Part shown: positions 29,863 to 40,043 of the stretch, in pieces | How the letters are laid out: every line of letters starts with the position of its first letter | Position numbering within the stretch: the first letter of the stretch is position 1 | DNA from: Adiantum capillus-veneris | Taxonomy: Eukaryota; Streptophyta; Polypodiopsida; Polypodiales; Pteridaceae | Direction of reading: 5' to 3' | Assembly (NCBI GenBank): GCA_014529385.2 | Contig: CM043954.1 | Location: forward strand, 5,209,306-5,273,305 | Length of the DNA: 64,000 bases | Notes under the pieces: model-generated | Seen by the model: the letters and a program-made list of their open reading frames with translations, nothing else | Databases searched by the model: none | Told to the model about the DNA's origin: nothing | Translations under genes and position numbers: made by a program

Positions 29863-32133
29863 CTATATTGAATCAATTGAGTTGTTATCTGGTTCTAAGT
29901 CGGAGTGTTGTGGTTCTCCTTGTAATTCAACCTCCACATCCATTATCAAATTCTCTTCTATTTCGTCTATAGTGCATTGAGATACACCAACATTGAAATC
30001 TTCTTTATTTTTGTTTTGAAAATCATACAACCAGGTTGGCATTTCCTCCTCGTAGCCAGCACTTTCAATGTGATTCAATATCTTTTCGTTGCAATACATA
30101 TATACTAATTTCTCTGCTCTGTCTGCTAATAGTCTATTGCGAATAGTGTTGTGAACATACTTGTACATACTCTAGTTTCTCTCTGAACTTGAATTTGCTG
30201 CACATTGTGCGAGTACTATCATTGCAAGAGAACGTAAGGTAGAGTAATGCTCTCCACATTCATCATCCACCACTTCCATGCAGGTTGCTCTCTTGCCATT
30301 ACCTCTACAAAATCATTCACAAAAGGACCTTCTTTTAATCTAAATGCACTCATTTCTTTGATGCAATCAATTCGGTCCTGAACGTTGGAGTAGAATGTGT
30401 TGACCACGTGATAGAAATCGCCTACCACCTCTGTATTGGACATCATATCCAAATTCCAATACTCTGGATCGAGCATGTAAGCCACACTATGGAGTGGACT
30501 ATGAGCGCTCTTCCACCTTGCATGAAAATACCTAGCCAAAATTTTCCGTTGTTTGCCAGAGAATGGTAATTGCCACTCCTTATCTACTACAGACTCTTTC
30601 AGCTCTTTAGGATTTTCAAGACTCTGTTGGACTGACCACCATGTCATCCACACTTTGCCCAAGTTTGGCACCCTTTGATCAAGATTGCGGATCGCGAACA
30701 TAACGAGCATCATTACATGGTATGCATCCATTACACTCCTCCACTAGAAGCAACGTTGTTTACATTGCCATGTAGACATGTAATTTTATCCTTCACTGTT
30801 TCTTTCTGCTCAAGCTGCCATTCATCAAAGGCCGCACAATTGAATGTGTCAATCACAACACATTTATTATGAAGAAGGTATAAAAGTGTGTGCAGAACCG
30901 AGTTTCAGCAGGAAGTTTCAGCATCACTGACATGCACATCCTATACAAATCGAGTACTCTCTGTCATTTCAAGATAAATTTCACAACCTGACATGCTATA
31001 TCAATTATTTTGGCAAACCATGTGGTTTCTTCGCTAGTGTACCAATCTTTTAGCATCAAGTTCAAGCTGCGAGTATTACAACCATTGGAAAAATGTGTGG
31101 AAAACACTTCTTTATTAATTTATTGGCGTTTTTATAATTCTTTGCGTTGTCCATCACAACTTGGACGACATGTTCAACACCAATTTCTTTAATTATATCA
31201 ATCAAGACCTCAGAAATGTATTTTCCACTTTTAATTGCACCAGAACTATCAATCGCCTTTATAAACGTTTCTCCCCTTGGCCAAACCAACATTACATTGA
31301 TCAACGGTCTTCTATGAATATTTGACCAGCTATCACTCACAATCGTACATCCTCAAAGCAAAATATTTCCAAGTATTATTTTGTCAACATGCTCTTTGAC
31401 TTCGATGTAACATTTGTCCAAGAAAACATTTCTTGTCGTGTGATAAGAAGGAGCTAAAAATCCTGGACCAAACTCATCGTTTTTTTTCCAAGCAGCCTTC
31501 GAATGATTGCTGTCTACCATGACCAAAGCACTTCCACTAAAGAATATTGCTCTGGCGAGTGCTGTTTGTGCTTCTTCTAGAGACTGCACTCGAAAGCTTT
31601 GATGTAATTATTTTTGACGCATTTGACAAAGTCCACCTTCATTGTGATGTTTAAAAGGAACACTGCCTGGAATTTTCTCTCTTTGCGTAGGTTGTTCTCC
31701 AAGGTTAGTTGGCGTCACTACAAGATCTGCGAAGTTAATATTTGGCTCTAGGAACTCTTGATTCGAAGGCACAGAGCTATATATATGTCGTCTCTTGCCA
31801 CCCTTTTTGGCGAGCTCTTCTCTCAAATGTTTTGCAGTCTGCAGGTGCTTGAGAATCTTCACATTTTCTACAATTGTTTTTAGCACTACCCAGAAAATGA
31901 TCCCTAATACGTGGTGCACCGCCTGGTTTTGTTGTGTGACAAAATTTACATTGCCACTCCATATATCGGCCGCATATGTTGTGAGCATAATCCCACTCTT
32001 TGTTGCCATGAGCTTTTTTATTCTTTGGCTTCTTCGTACCACTTGTGCCCACATTTTGCTCCATTGCTTTTAAATTAAAACTGAAGAGAAAAGAACAAGA
32101 TGTTACAAACTGAAAATAATTTTTAATTTTCAA
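29863..32133 (-). pseudogene. hAT transposase (BED finger, DUF659-like, hATC), multiply disrupted
   Basis: Read 5' to 3' on the minus strand: a BED-type zinc finger (about 32060-31870, WQCKFCHTTKPGGAPRIRDH with downstream Cys), a region ending in ARAIFFSGSALVMVDSNHS, the DUF659 core (31340-31062: SDSWSNIHRRPLINVMLV, FIKAIDSSGA, VVQVVMDNAKNYKNA with a catalytic-type Asp), an alpha-helical part (30731-30219, RYFHARWKSAHSPLHSVAYM), and the C-terminal dimerisation signature (AQCAANSSSERN, then YKYVHNTIRNRLLADRAEKL, 30168-29863), where a TAG replaces the expected Trp. Frames change several times. hAT transposases excise and insert with 8-bp TSDs, which matches the flanks. Confidence 0.9.
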
Positions 32134-33045
32134 TATATATTATAATTTAAAAACCATTCAATATGAAAGTAACCATGATGCACAATATGCGATTTTCAAT
32201 GCACGCTAGTCAATCCACATATCGATCACCTATATTGTGAGCAACCATACACATTGTAATGTAATCTATACATGGCGTAATCTATACATGGTGTAATAAC
32301 CATAACAATTCTATGAATCTCTCTATGCAATTATTATTATAATAATTATTTAGATGTCCACTTTGATTTGCAAACAATAAGACACATCTAATTTCATTTG
32401 CTACAAAAAAACAAACGAAAGCAATAAAATATATAATTGGTGATTTCATGCACTAATAATCTATCGTAATAAATAATGCACTCTCTGTATAAACCAATGC
32501 ATGAACTAACACAAATAAATCTTCAATATAATCACCCAATTGGGGACTACTTGTACCCAGTGAAGGATTGTAGCCCACCCATGCAGCCAATTCAATATAT
32601 AAAAGCTATTTTAACCCAATCAAGGATTATAGCTCTTATATTGTAAATCGACTCAAATATAAGACTTCAAGGATCTTTATATGCCCGGTACACTAGTAGA
32701 GGACATCCGACCCTTGACTATCGACTCGTCATTTACATATGCTCATCGGCTAAAACCAATTACAACCCTCATTTGGACCAATGGCTTCTTCGCAATGAGC
32801 ATGATTCCCCAAGTTTTCAATTGTTTTAGTTCCGTACCTTTATGTCGGTAAACGAATTAAAATTCTCTAGAAGTGGTTACCGAATTATGAATCACGTTCG
32901 GCCCAAAAAAGGACCTGTGACTCTGTAACCTTAGGTCAATTCACAAGGAGATGACAATACCCGGCACTCGAAAACACTCCCCAAGGATTTTCCTAGCTAA
33001 AAGACTAGGGTTAGCACACTATTTACTATATATAATTACGCCCGT
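32134..33045. other. AT-rich noncoding right part of the hAT element
   Basis: It contains a short direct repeat GTAATCTATACATGG (twice near 32262-32294) and no credible ORF. It ends in the CG-rich subterminal hairpin. Confidence 0.5.
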
Positions 33046-33095
33046 CGGGCTTTTTCATTTTCCTGGCAGGCCCGCCGGGGACATGAAAAAGCCCG
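33046..33095. repeat. Right subterminal hairpin of the hAT element
   Basis: The arm CGGGCTTTTTCAT (33046-33058) pairs perfectly with ATGAAAAAGCCCG (33083-33095). The loop carries GGCAGGCCCGCCGGGG. Another CCCG/CGGG-rich stretch follows. Confidence 0.85.
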
Positions 33096-33266
33096 GAGGT
33101 TCCCGCAGGGAAATTGTAAGAGTCCGGAGGGCTAACTGGCTCTATAGGTTCTTACAGGTCATAATCAAAGTCACGTTAACAATTAACATGATCACGTGAT
33201 TTTTTTGTGTAAATACTAGAGTTATTTACGTAATCACCCGATCGTAATTATGTTAATGAAATCCCT

Positions 33267-33274
33267 GATGGAGA
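33267..33274 (+). repeat. Right 8-bp target-site duplication of the hAT element (GATGGAGA)
   Basis: Second copy of the TSD, after which the Ulp1-like pseudogene of element B continues (TGG AGA TGT CTT). Confidence 0.85.
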
Positions 33275-33456
33275 TGTCTTATATGTGCTAAGTATATATT
33301 GCATAGCTTCTTTGCACTGGAGCCATTCATGTTAAAGGCAGCTGTTTTGCAAATTATTACAATAACATGGTGGTTGTATAAAAATAAGGAGCCATTCATG
33401 TTAAAGGCAGCTGTTTTGCAAATTATTACAATAACATGGTGGTTGTATAAAAATAA
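33267..33456 (+). pseudogene. Element B Ulp1-like domain, last part, with a 69-bp in-frame duplication
   Basis: It reads WRCLICAKYILHSFFALEPFM, matching WRCLLHAEYVLQSYFALKPFM of the A fusion. A 69-bp unit (33319-33387) is repeated perfectly at 33388-33456; 69 bp equals 23 codons, so the frame is kept. In A this is where exon 3 ends with a splice donor, so the duplication is probably intronic. Confidence 0.75.
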
Positions 33457-34765
33457 GGATTGATCTCAATTCCCTTTTTTTGCAGCATGCAAGAAATACA
33501 CTATATAGTATTTGCATCAATACTATGCCTCTACTTTCTATTTCAAATCTTGTACGTTTGGATGCAAAAGACATTGTACTGGATGACCATGTAGTAGAGA
33601 TGATAGTGATAGGTGAGGGACAAAAGAAAAAGGACCTCTAGGAGTCCTCAAAGTTTGCCATATCATATGGGAAGGGACGGAAAAAAGAGGAGGAGAAAGA
33701 CCAGGTAGCACATGGAAGGGCTGGGAAGAAGAGTGATCATGCAAAGGGGGAGGTTGATAGGGAAAAGATGCATGATGCATAGAGAGGTGTTGAGGAGGAA
33801 GGCAATGCAAAGGCTGAGGAGCTAGAGATGCACCATGCCAAGGGAAGGGTTGAGAAGGAAGAAGATCATGCAGAGGGAGGGGTTGAGAAATAAATGCACA
33901 TTGAAACTCCCAACCTCAAGCATATCCCTCCACCATTCCATCAGAAGAGCCTCAACATCCTCAACAATCAACAATGCCTGAGCCTCAAGCAGACCATACC
34001 ACTGTAGAAGCCAATTTATCTACTATGGACAACTCTACAATGGAAAATCAAGAGTCTCGGACTGCATAAGCACAAGGGACTCACGAGGAAAAGTTTGAGG
34101 ACATCAACACTAGATAGGACAACCTCCACAATAGTTAGACACAATATGGACCTTTGCTAGATGGTGACACGGTTGTTTTGGTAATAACCAATGTAAAAGA
34201 ATAATAAATCCATCCTACTTTCTAGATACTAATTTTTTTAAGGTTTGCAAAGACTGATTATTTTGGACATCCATGGATTTTTGCTGCTTTGAGAGCCATA
34301 TAATGCAAACACGGTCTACATGGACTTGCACATGTTCCAAATAGGCAATCGTATTGTCATTGTACGGCCAACAACTAAGAATTTTTTGCAATTTCTTCTT
34401 CCAAGGCTATGGGTTGTAATATAGTCTTTTGTGCAGCAAGGAAACCTTGACTCCCTTATGGCCATAGTTTGCAATGTAGCCAAAATCCAACATTCAAAAT
34501 GTAGTTTTTTGTATTGCCAAAGGTAGTGTGTTTCCATTGAAGGCCATTACCACCTTAAAAAATCGCAAATGCATACCTTTATTACAAACCTTTTTTTTAA
34601 TACATGTGTCGTTTGATTTTGACATCACTTTGTTGATAGATGACACACCACATAATGGTTTTCTTAATCCACCAAGCACAACTCTCTCCCCACCCTCATT
34701 TTAAGGGCATGAACATGTCTTCTACCTACATGACATTTTGATCATGTATCTGCAAGAATTGTGCT
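33457..34765 (+). pseudogene. Element B acidic linker and HAD phosphatase-like domain, decayed
   Basis: The first part is purine-rich and Glu/Lys-rich with stops, ending in TQYGPLLDGDTVVLV (34138-34185), which matches TQYGPLLPVDTVVPV of A. After an intron remnant the HAD part begins LIILDIHGFLL (about 34243), continues VRPTTKNFLQFLLPR, IEGHYHLKK and LIDDTPHNGFLNPPST, and ends near 34765. The core motifs (ILDIHG, IDDTP) are still readable but frames are broken in several places. The intron positions agree with those inferred for element A. Confidence 0.8.
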
Positions 34766-34912
34766 ACAATTATTGATTCTTTTTGAATTTGTACTTGCAA
34801 AAACTCTTTGAAATGCTAGCTATATACATTAGAATGATTCTTTGTATTTGTGTGGTGCCAATTATGAGAGAGTACATTAAAATGATTCTTTGTACCTGTC
34901 AATGTGGTGCCA

Positions 34913-34916
<4 letters not shown>

Positions 34917-34991
<75 letters not shown>
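34917..34991. repeat. (GA)n microsatellite in element B
   Basis: About 37 GA units, positioned between the HAD and gene X remnants as in element A. Confidence 0.95.
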
Positions 34992-34996
<5 letters not shown>

Positions 34997-35287
34997 TAGA
35001 GGAATGGAAGCATGATTGAAGATGCACTCACAAAGAAGAGCAACATAAGACAACAAATTCCGCATATATTGTAAAAAATGTAAAGAAATAGCATATACCC
35101 TCACAAAAAGAGATGACACATATAGATTCATCTCACTATTGAAATGAAGATACAACCCAATGGTCAGATTCATCTCACTATTGAAATAAAGATGTCAATT
35201 GAAAGAAATGTTACAACCCAATGGAATTCATTCAAGTTACATTGGCATGATTTGAATTTGGCCACCTAGATATCTACTTACAATCTG

Positions 35288-36015
35288 TTTTTCCCTTCGT
35301 TGCATTACTTTGCATCCATCCAGTAAGAAATAGAATTGTGAGCTCTCATTGTCCACAGTCTCCTCCATCATACATCTCATGTCAGAGTCGGAGAAGGTTT
35401 CATTGCTCTCTTATTGTGATCACTGTCACAAGGTTGAGCTCTTTTTCCACCACCTCCACATCTATGTCAACATTGTTATCCAAGCCTACCAAATTGTTGA
35501 TCAATAGGCACATATTAGCCTACAACAAATTGAGAGCGCCTATACCAAAACAAAATAATATGTGATTGTGTGCAAGATTGCACTTGACAACCAAAGTGTC
35601 AAGTGCAATCTTGCAACATATGCCATCCACCTCTTTCACATACCACCCTTTTGCAACATATGCCATCCACCTCTTTCACATACCACCCTTTTGCAACATA
35701 TGCCATCCACCTCTTTCACATACCACCCTTCATCAAGAACATTATCGCAAAAGGAAGAATCAAGAGATATACATACTAGCATAGTCTTAGCAACATGTAT
35801 GTGGCATATGTGAAAAAGATCAACAAATAAACTAATAGGACAGAAATTTAGAAGATTCATCAATTTGGTGTTGGGTATAGAGTTTTGGAGAGACCTTTGC
35901 ACACCCTCCTATAGCTTACTTCAAAGAGATTCACTCACTTTTGTGTCCAATACTAGCCAACCCAAAGAGTTCCAATTGGTTGGTAGAGGAACCTTAACCA
36001 ACATTCCTTTTTTAT
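35288..36015 (-). pseudogene. Element B gene X homologue, decayed
   Basis: On the minus strand it reads GMLVKVPLPTNWNSLGW (about 36000), then QRSLQNSIPNTKLMNLLNF, CPISLFVDLFHICHIHVAK and FCDNVLDEGWYVKE, and further on IDVEVVEKELNLVTVITIRE, all matching gene X of A (2658-3520). Stops and frameshifts are present. A 40-bp tandem repeat sits in the middle. This is the best evidence that gene X is a stable member of the element. Confidence 0.8.
35571..35730. repeat. 18-bp perfect inverted repeat followed by three perfect 40-bp tandem repeats
   Basis: The inverted arms are 35571-35588 and 35598-35615 (TGCAAGATTGCACTTGAC, 9-nt loop). The tandem units are 35611-35650, 35651-35690 and 35691-35730, each starting TTGCAACATATGCC. 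They lie within the gene X pseudogene. Confidence 0.9.
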
Positions 36016-36020
36016 TTCTT

Positions 36021-38560
36021 TGGTTGAAATGTTTTGATTGCACAATGTCTTGTGGTGTAAGTTGGATAGCAATATTTCACCCTCAGGTAATGATGCAAGT
36101 ACTATCTAGCTCTAAGCTCCCTTGTATGAGGAGATGACTTTTATGAGTAGCATGGTTACTCGGTGATCCCATTATTGACATCATATGGTGACTAGATAGC
36201 TAGAGAAGCTTTTGGAGAAATTTGGAATGTGTCAACAATTGGCCTAGAGATCGTGTACTACATGTATCTAATATCACAAAGTGTTTGGTTTTTGTTGGGT
36301 AGATGATTGAGCAAGGTTTGCATCTCAAATACAATTTTGGTGGTCTCTACCAATAAGAATGGAAAGTTGGTTGCATGGGGAAAGGAAGTAGGTAGAATGT
36401 ATAATTTAGATATTAGTGTGTCTAAGTTGAATGTCATCATGCTTGCATAAGGTGTAAGAGCTATTGCATATGTAAAAATATAGCTCAAGTGAATTGGTCA
36501 TGTCAATCTACAATGATTGAAGAGAATGCAAACTAAGGAGATCATTGCAAGCTTGGCAACACTTAAAGTTGTTGAAATAAATTTTTTTGCAAAGCTTGTC
36601 AATTTGGAAAGCAAGTAAAAGAATACTTTCCTCATGATAAGCATGTATTGGATTCAGTACATACAGATGTAAGGGGTCCAACAAAGACTACATTTATGCA
36701 GGTACTATGTGAGCTTCATTGATGACCACGCAAGGAAGATATGGGTCTGATATTTCATGAAGTGAAAAAGTGAGGTGCTAATGCACTTTCAAAATTTCAA
36801 GGTTGTTTTTGAAAACCAAATTGCGAATTAGAATACTTCTCAAATGAGTTCAATAATTTTCCAAAAAAATATCGAAATAAGCAGTAGTTTTCATGTAGGT
36901 ATACTTTGTAGCAAAATGGTGTTGCAAAGTTGAATAACAAACAAATAACAAAATTCATTTAGAGCTATGATGGTTAAGAAGTACATACCTCATTGCTATT
37001 GGATTCAGGCTATTCAGGTGTTTATATTATTAACATGACCCTTATTGCTGTAGTGCATGATATGACACTTGAAGGGAAGTTCAGTGGTTAAAAACCAGAT
37101 ATGTCAAATTTAAAAGTGGTTGGTTGTATAGATTATGTTCATGTTCCTAATGAGTCAAGAACAAGGATTGCTCTGAAATAGAAAAAATGTGTACTCATTG
37201 GTTATTCCCTTGAGAAAAAAGGGTATAAGTGTTACAGTTGTGTCATAGGGATAAAGTTAGAGTGATCAAAGGTGCAATAATAACATGGAAAGTTGGTATG
37301 CTAATGTGAAGGATAATGTAGGGACTAATGTAGGAGATTATGTCACCGCAAAAAATTAAGGTGCATAGTCACAAGTTTTGAGTGGGCTACAAGGATCACC
37401 TAGTGCACGACATGGTGAGAAGTCATGGAATGCTAGGTTGCATGAAAGAGTGATTCATTTTAGCTCATTGATTGTATCAAGGAAAGGAAAGTAAAAAGTT
37501 GATGAAGTCTCTAAGTTGCCAAATTTGAGTGGTGGCCATGATGATGGTTATAACAATGGTTTTGAGTAGAGTTTGGATAAGGACTTTGGCATACCTTCTA
37601 TGAATATTTCAGGTGTGAGAAGGATGCAAGTAGGTAATAAGGCACTTAGAAGTGATCCTAGACCATGCCAATGTGAAAGAGCTAGACATCCTATGTAGAG
37701 ATTGACTTATGGTAGCTATATGGCTCATCATTGTGCATATATGGTGAAGATTACATAGGATATAGAATTTACTTGTTTTGAGGATGCTATCAAAGATACA
37801 AAATGGAAGCAAGCTATGGATGAGGAGATGACTACCCTTGATGGAAATGGAACATGAGATTTTTTCTATTATTAGAGGGAAATAATTCCATTGGATGTAA
37901 GTGGGTTTACAAGATAAATCACAATTTTGATGGCAATGTGAGTAGGTACAAATAAAATCTTGTGACCAAGGGCTATGCGCAAACATTTGGGGATGATTAT
38001 GATGAGATATTTAGCCATGTAGCCAAAATGGCTACCATTAGTATATTTTTTGCAATGGTTGCAGATTTAGGATGGGTGGTGAAACAAATGGATGTAAAGA
38101 ATACCTTCTTGAATGGAGACTTGGAGTAAGTTGTGTATATGATGCAACACAGGGTTATGTGAATATGTGTCTATGTGATCTTGTATAGAGACTAAGGAGA
38201 GAATTATATGGGATGAAGGAAGCACCTTGATCTTGACATGAGAGGGTTGTGACATTTCTCATCTCTTTGGGTTTTTGGGATGTCTGCTCTTTGTATGTGT
38301 AAAAGAATGATGTAGGAATTATGATTATATACATCTATGTGGATAACCTGATTGTTGGTGGTGATAATATGGCTAAACTAGAGGGTGTAGAGGATGTACT
38401 TATGCAAGAATTTTAAATGAATGGTTTGAGTGATTTCGATTACTTTTTGGGAATTGAAATTATTCGCACATAAGAGGGTGTATGGTTGTCACAATGCTAG
38501 TATGCTTTGGACATGATGACAGAGTATGGTATTAATGATTGTAAGCTAGTTTGATCATAA
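36021..38560 (+). pseudogene. Decayed Copia (Ty1-type) retrotransposon pol
   Basis: Segments in order: GAG-pre-integrase-like (GHVNLQ near 36500), integrase (DSVHTDVRGPTKTTFM near 36655; a damaged QNGVA region near 36910), a spacer, then RT (GCKWVYKINHNFDGNVSRYK at about 37885, TKGYAQTFGDDYDEIF, MDVKNTFLNGDLE, IYVDNLIVGGDN, FLGIEI). Many stops, largely TAG, interrupt all frames. No LTRs are visible; the RNase H end is missing and an L1-type RT follows directly. Confidence 0.85.
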
Positions 38561-38579
38561 TTTGAAGTTGGGGACCAAT

Positions 38580-39420
38580 AACTTGTCTAGCTACTGTGTA
38601 TCAATTCTTTTCCCTTGCTCTATCCAAAAGAATCAGTTTTATTATATGTAGTATCATCTTTCCAGAGCAAAAATAACTTATCAAGGGTAGATTTATCTTT
38701 AATGCTATTATCACACTTTTGGAGGCTTTTGAACATTCTAAGGAAACATATCAAAACTTCAATTTCTTGAAGATAGATTTTGACAAAGCGTATGATAGAG
38801 TTGAATGAGAATTTGTTTTTCAATCTCTGTTTGATATTGGATTTGGCAAGAAATTTATAATATTATTCAAGTACTATTTGGAAATGCTTTTACCACAATT
38901 GTTGTAAATGGAGAACTTACTAATCCTATCTCTTTGTTGAGGTCTATCCCACAGGGATGTCCAATTCCACCCTTGATGTATGATGTTTGTTCAGATGCCT
39001 TGGGATGGCTTGTTAAGGAAGAAATGGAACCAAGTAGAATGAAAGGTACTGCAATTCTAAGTAATCAATTGTGGGCCTACAACAGTTTTCTAATGACACT
39101 AATGCCACAATTGATTATTGCAATGGTAGTAATCAATTGTGGGCCTACAACAGCTTGCTAATGACACTAATGCCATAATGTAAAATGATTGGAAAATAGT
39201 CAAAAGCTTTTGGTATTGTTTATCCACTTTCTATGAGACTAGTGGCTCTATTATTAATCATAGTAAAATTGGTTTTAAAACCTCGTCCAATCATATAGTT
39301 TCTAGCTCTGATTTTTCTCAAATTCAGGATGGACACACTGAGAGCAGCATTTTTTCTACAAGTTGTAATCAACCTTTCTCCTTGTATGGTAATCAAAAAT
39401 TTGATTCCAAATAGCACATT
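38580..39420 (+). pseudogene. Decayed plant L1-type LINE reverse transcriptase
   Basis: It reads LIKGRFIFNAIITLLEAFEHSK, FLKIDFDKAYDRVE and SIPQGCPIPPLMYDV with stops and frame changes. The IKGRFI/KAYDRVE signature is that of plant L1 LINEs and differs from the LINE family at 1-23.7 kb. A 46-bp segment (39061-39106) is repeated at 39129-39174. Confidence 0.75.
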
Positions 39421-39520
39421 GTGTTCCTTGTCTCTTGCTCTTTAATCTAAGTGTAATCATTCTCAATTTTGTGTTCCTTGTCTCTTGCTCTTTAATCTAA
39501 GTGTAATCATTCTCAATTTT
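39421..39520. repeat. Perfect 50-bp tandem duplication
   Basis: Units 39421-39470 and 39471-39520 are identical, beginning GTGTTCCTTGTCTCTTGC. Confidence 0.95.
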
Positions 39521-40024
39521 GTTGTGGTTTGCGACGTCTTGTCTATAAGCTAAATGCACTGATTTGAGGTCTCAAATGGTTCTTTTTTGATGTTTTGACC
39601 TTGGAAGAGTGTTTCTAACCTTGAAGGGAACCTTTCCGTGTAGTTCAGTTTCAGTTTTCTATACATTTTTTGGGACAGATCGTGATTTATGTACCTTCCT
39701 AGATGACTACAGAACTTGGTACGATTATTCCCTTAGGTGTTGTAGCACCTTTCCTTAAGTTTTGTTGCATTCCAAATTCGTTTGGATGCCAAAAATGCAT
39801 GATGACCTAGAGCGGTGAGATTGGACATCAGCTGATTTTCTTACTAGGAAGTGGTTCATTTGCTATTGTAAATGTATGAATAGTCTTTTAGATTCATTTA
39901 TTTGAGATTTACGATCTCATTGAGTCTTTGTGTCCCATCCCGAGTCACTTCCTTGTGTATTGACATTATGTTAGTACCAGATAGTTATGTTGTAGACGTC
40001 AGTCACGATGGCGACCTGCTAACA
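39521..40024 (+). repeat. Putative 5' LTR region of a Gypsy element (3' part)
   Basis: The sequence directly upstream of the primer-binding site ends in CTGCTAACA, consistent with a 3' CA terminus of an LTR. I cannot find its start or a matching 3' LTR in the window, so the extent is a guess. Confidence 0.4.
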
Positions 40025-40043
40025 TTGGTGCCGTTGCTGGGGA
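40025..40043 (+). promoter_or_regulatory. Primer-binding site of the Gypsy element
   Basis: TTGGTGCCGTTGCTGGGGA closely matches the TGGCGCCGTTGCCGGGGA site known from plant Athila/Tat-type Gypsy elements. It marks the start of the internal region. Confidence 0.75.

Larger units (their letters stand above)
24951..33266. mobile_element. hAT-family DNA transposon (8.3 kb) carrying a kinase-like gene
   Basis: It is flanked by the 8-bp TSD GATGGAGA typical of hAT elements. The ends share imperfect inverted sequence: left (C)GGATTT then TAATTACG, right (as reverse complement) AGGGATTT then TAATTACG. The left end has about five extra outer bases. Both ends contain subterminal hairpins (25094-25167 and 33046-33095) and several TGATCAC motifs. 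Inside are a (GA)n tract, a hairpin array, 49-bp tandem repeats, a kinase-like gene (+), an unknown decayed gene (+), and a hAT transposase pseudogene (-) with BED finger, DUF659-like domain and hATC dimerisation region. All coding parts are broken, so the copy is inactive. Confidence 0.88.
23773..36020. mobile_element. Element B: decayed, inverted relative of element A
   Basis: Homologous segments appear in the order H3-like (23791-24413, +), Ulp1-like (24570-24950, resuming at 33267, +), acidic linker and HAD (33457-34765, +), (GA)n tract (34917-34991) and gene X (36015-35288, -). This is the left half of element A in reverse orientation. All genes contain stops and frameshifts. The hAT element at 24951-33266 interrupts it. 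No TIR or transposase segment of B is visible; the left side is buried in the LINE and the right side runs into a decayed Copia. The ends given are where homology stops, not proven element limits. Confidence 0.75.

Noticed and set aside
35611-35730. CRISPR-like regular repeats
   Set aside because: The units are contiguous without spacers and the sequence is eukaryotic.
36258-36488. Minus-strand open frame
   Set aside because: It is opposite decayed Copia sequence and shows no domain.
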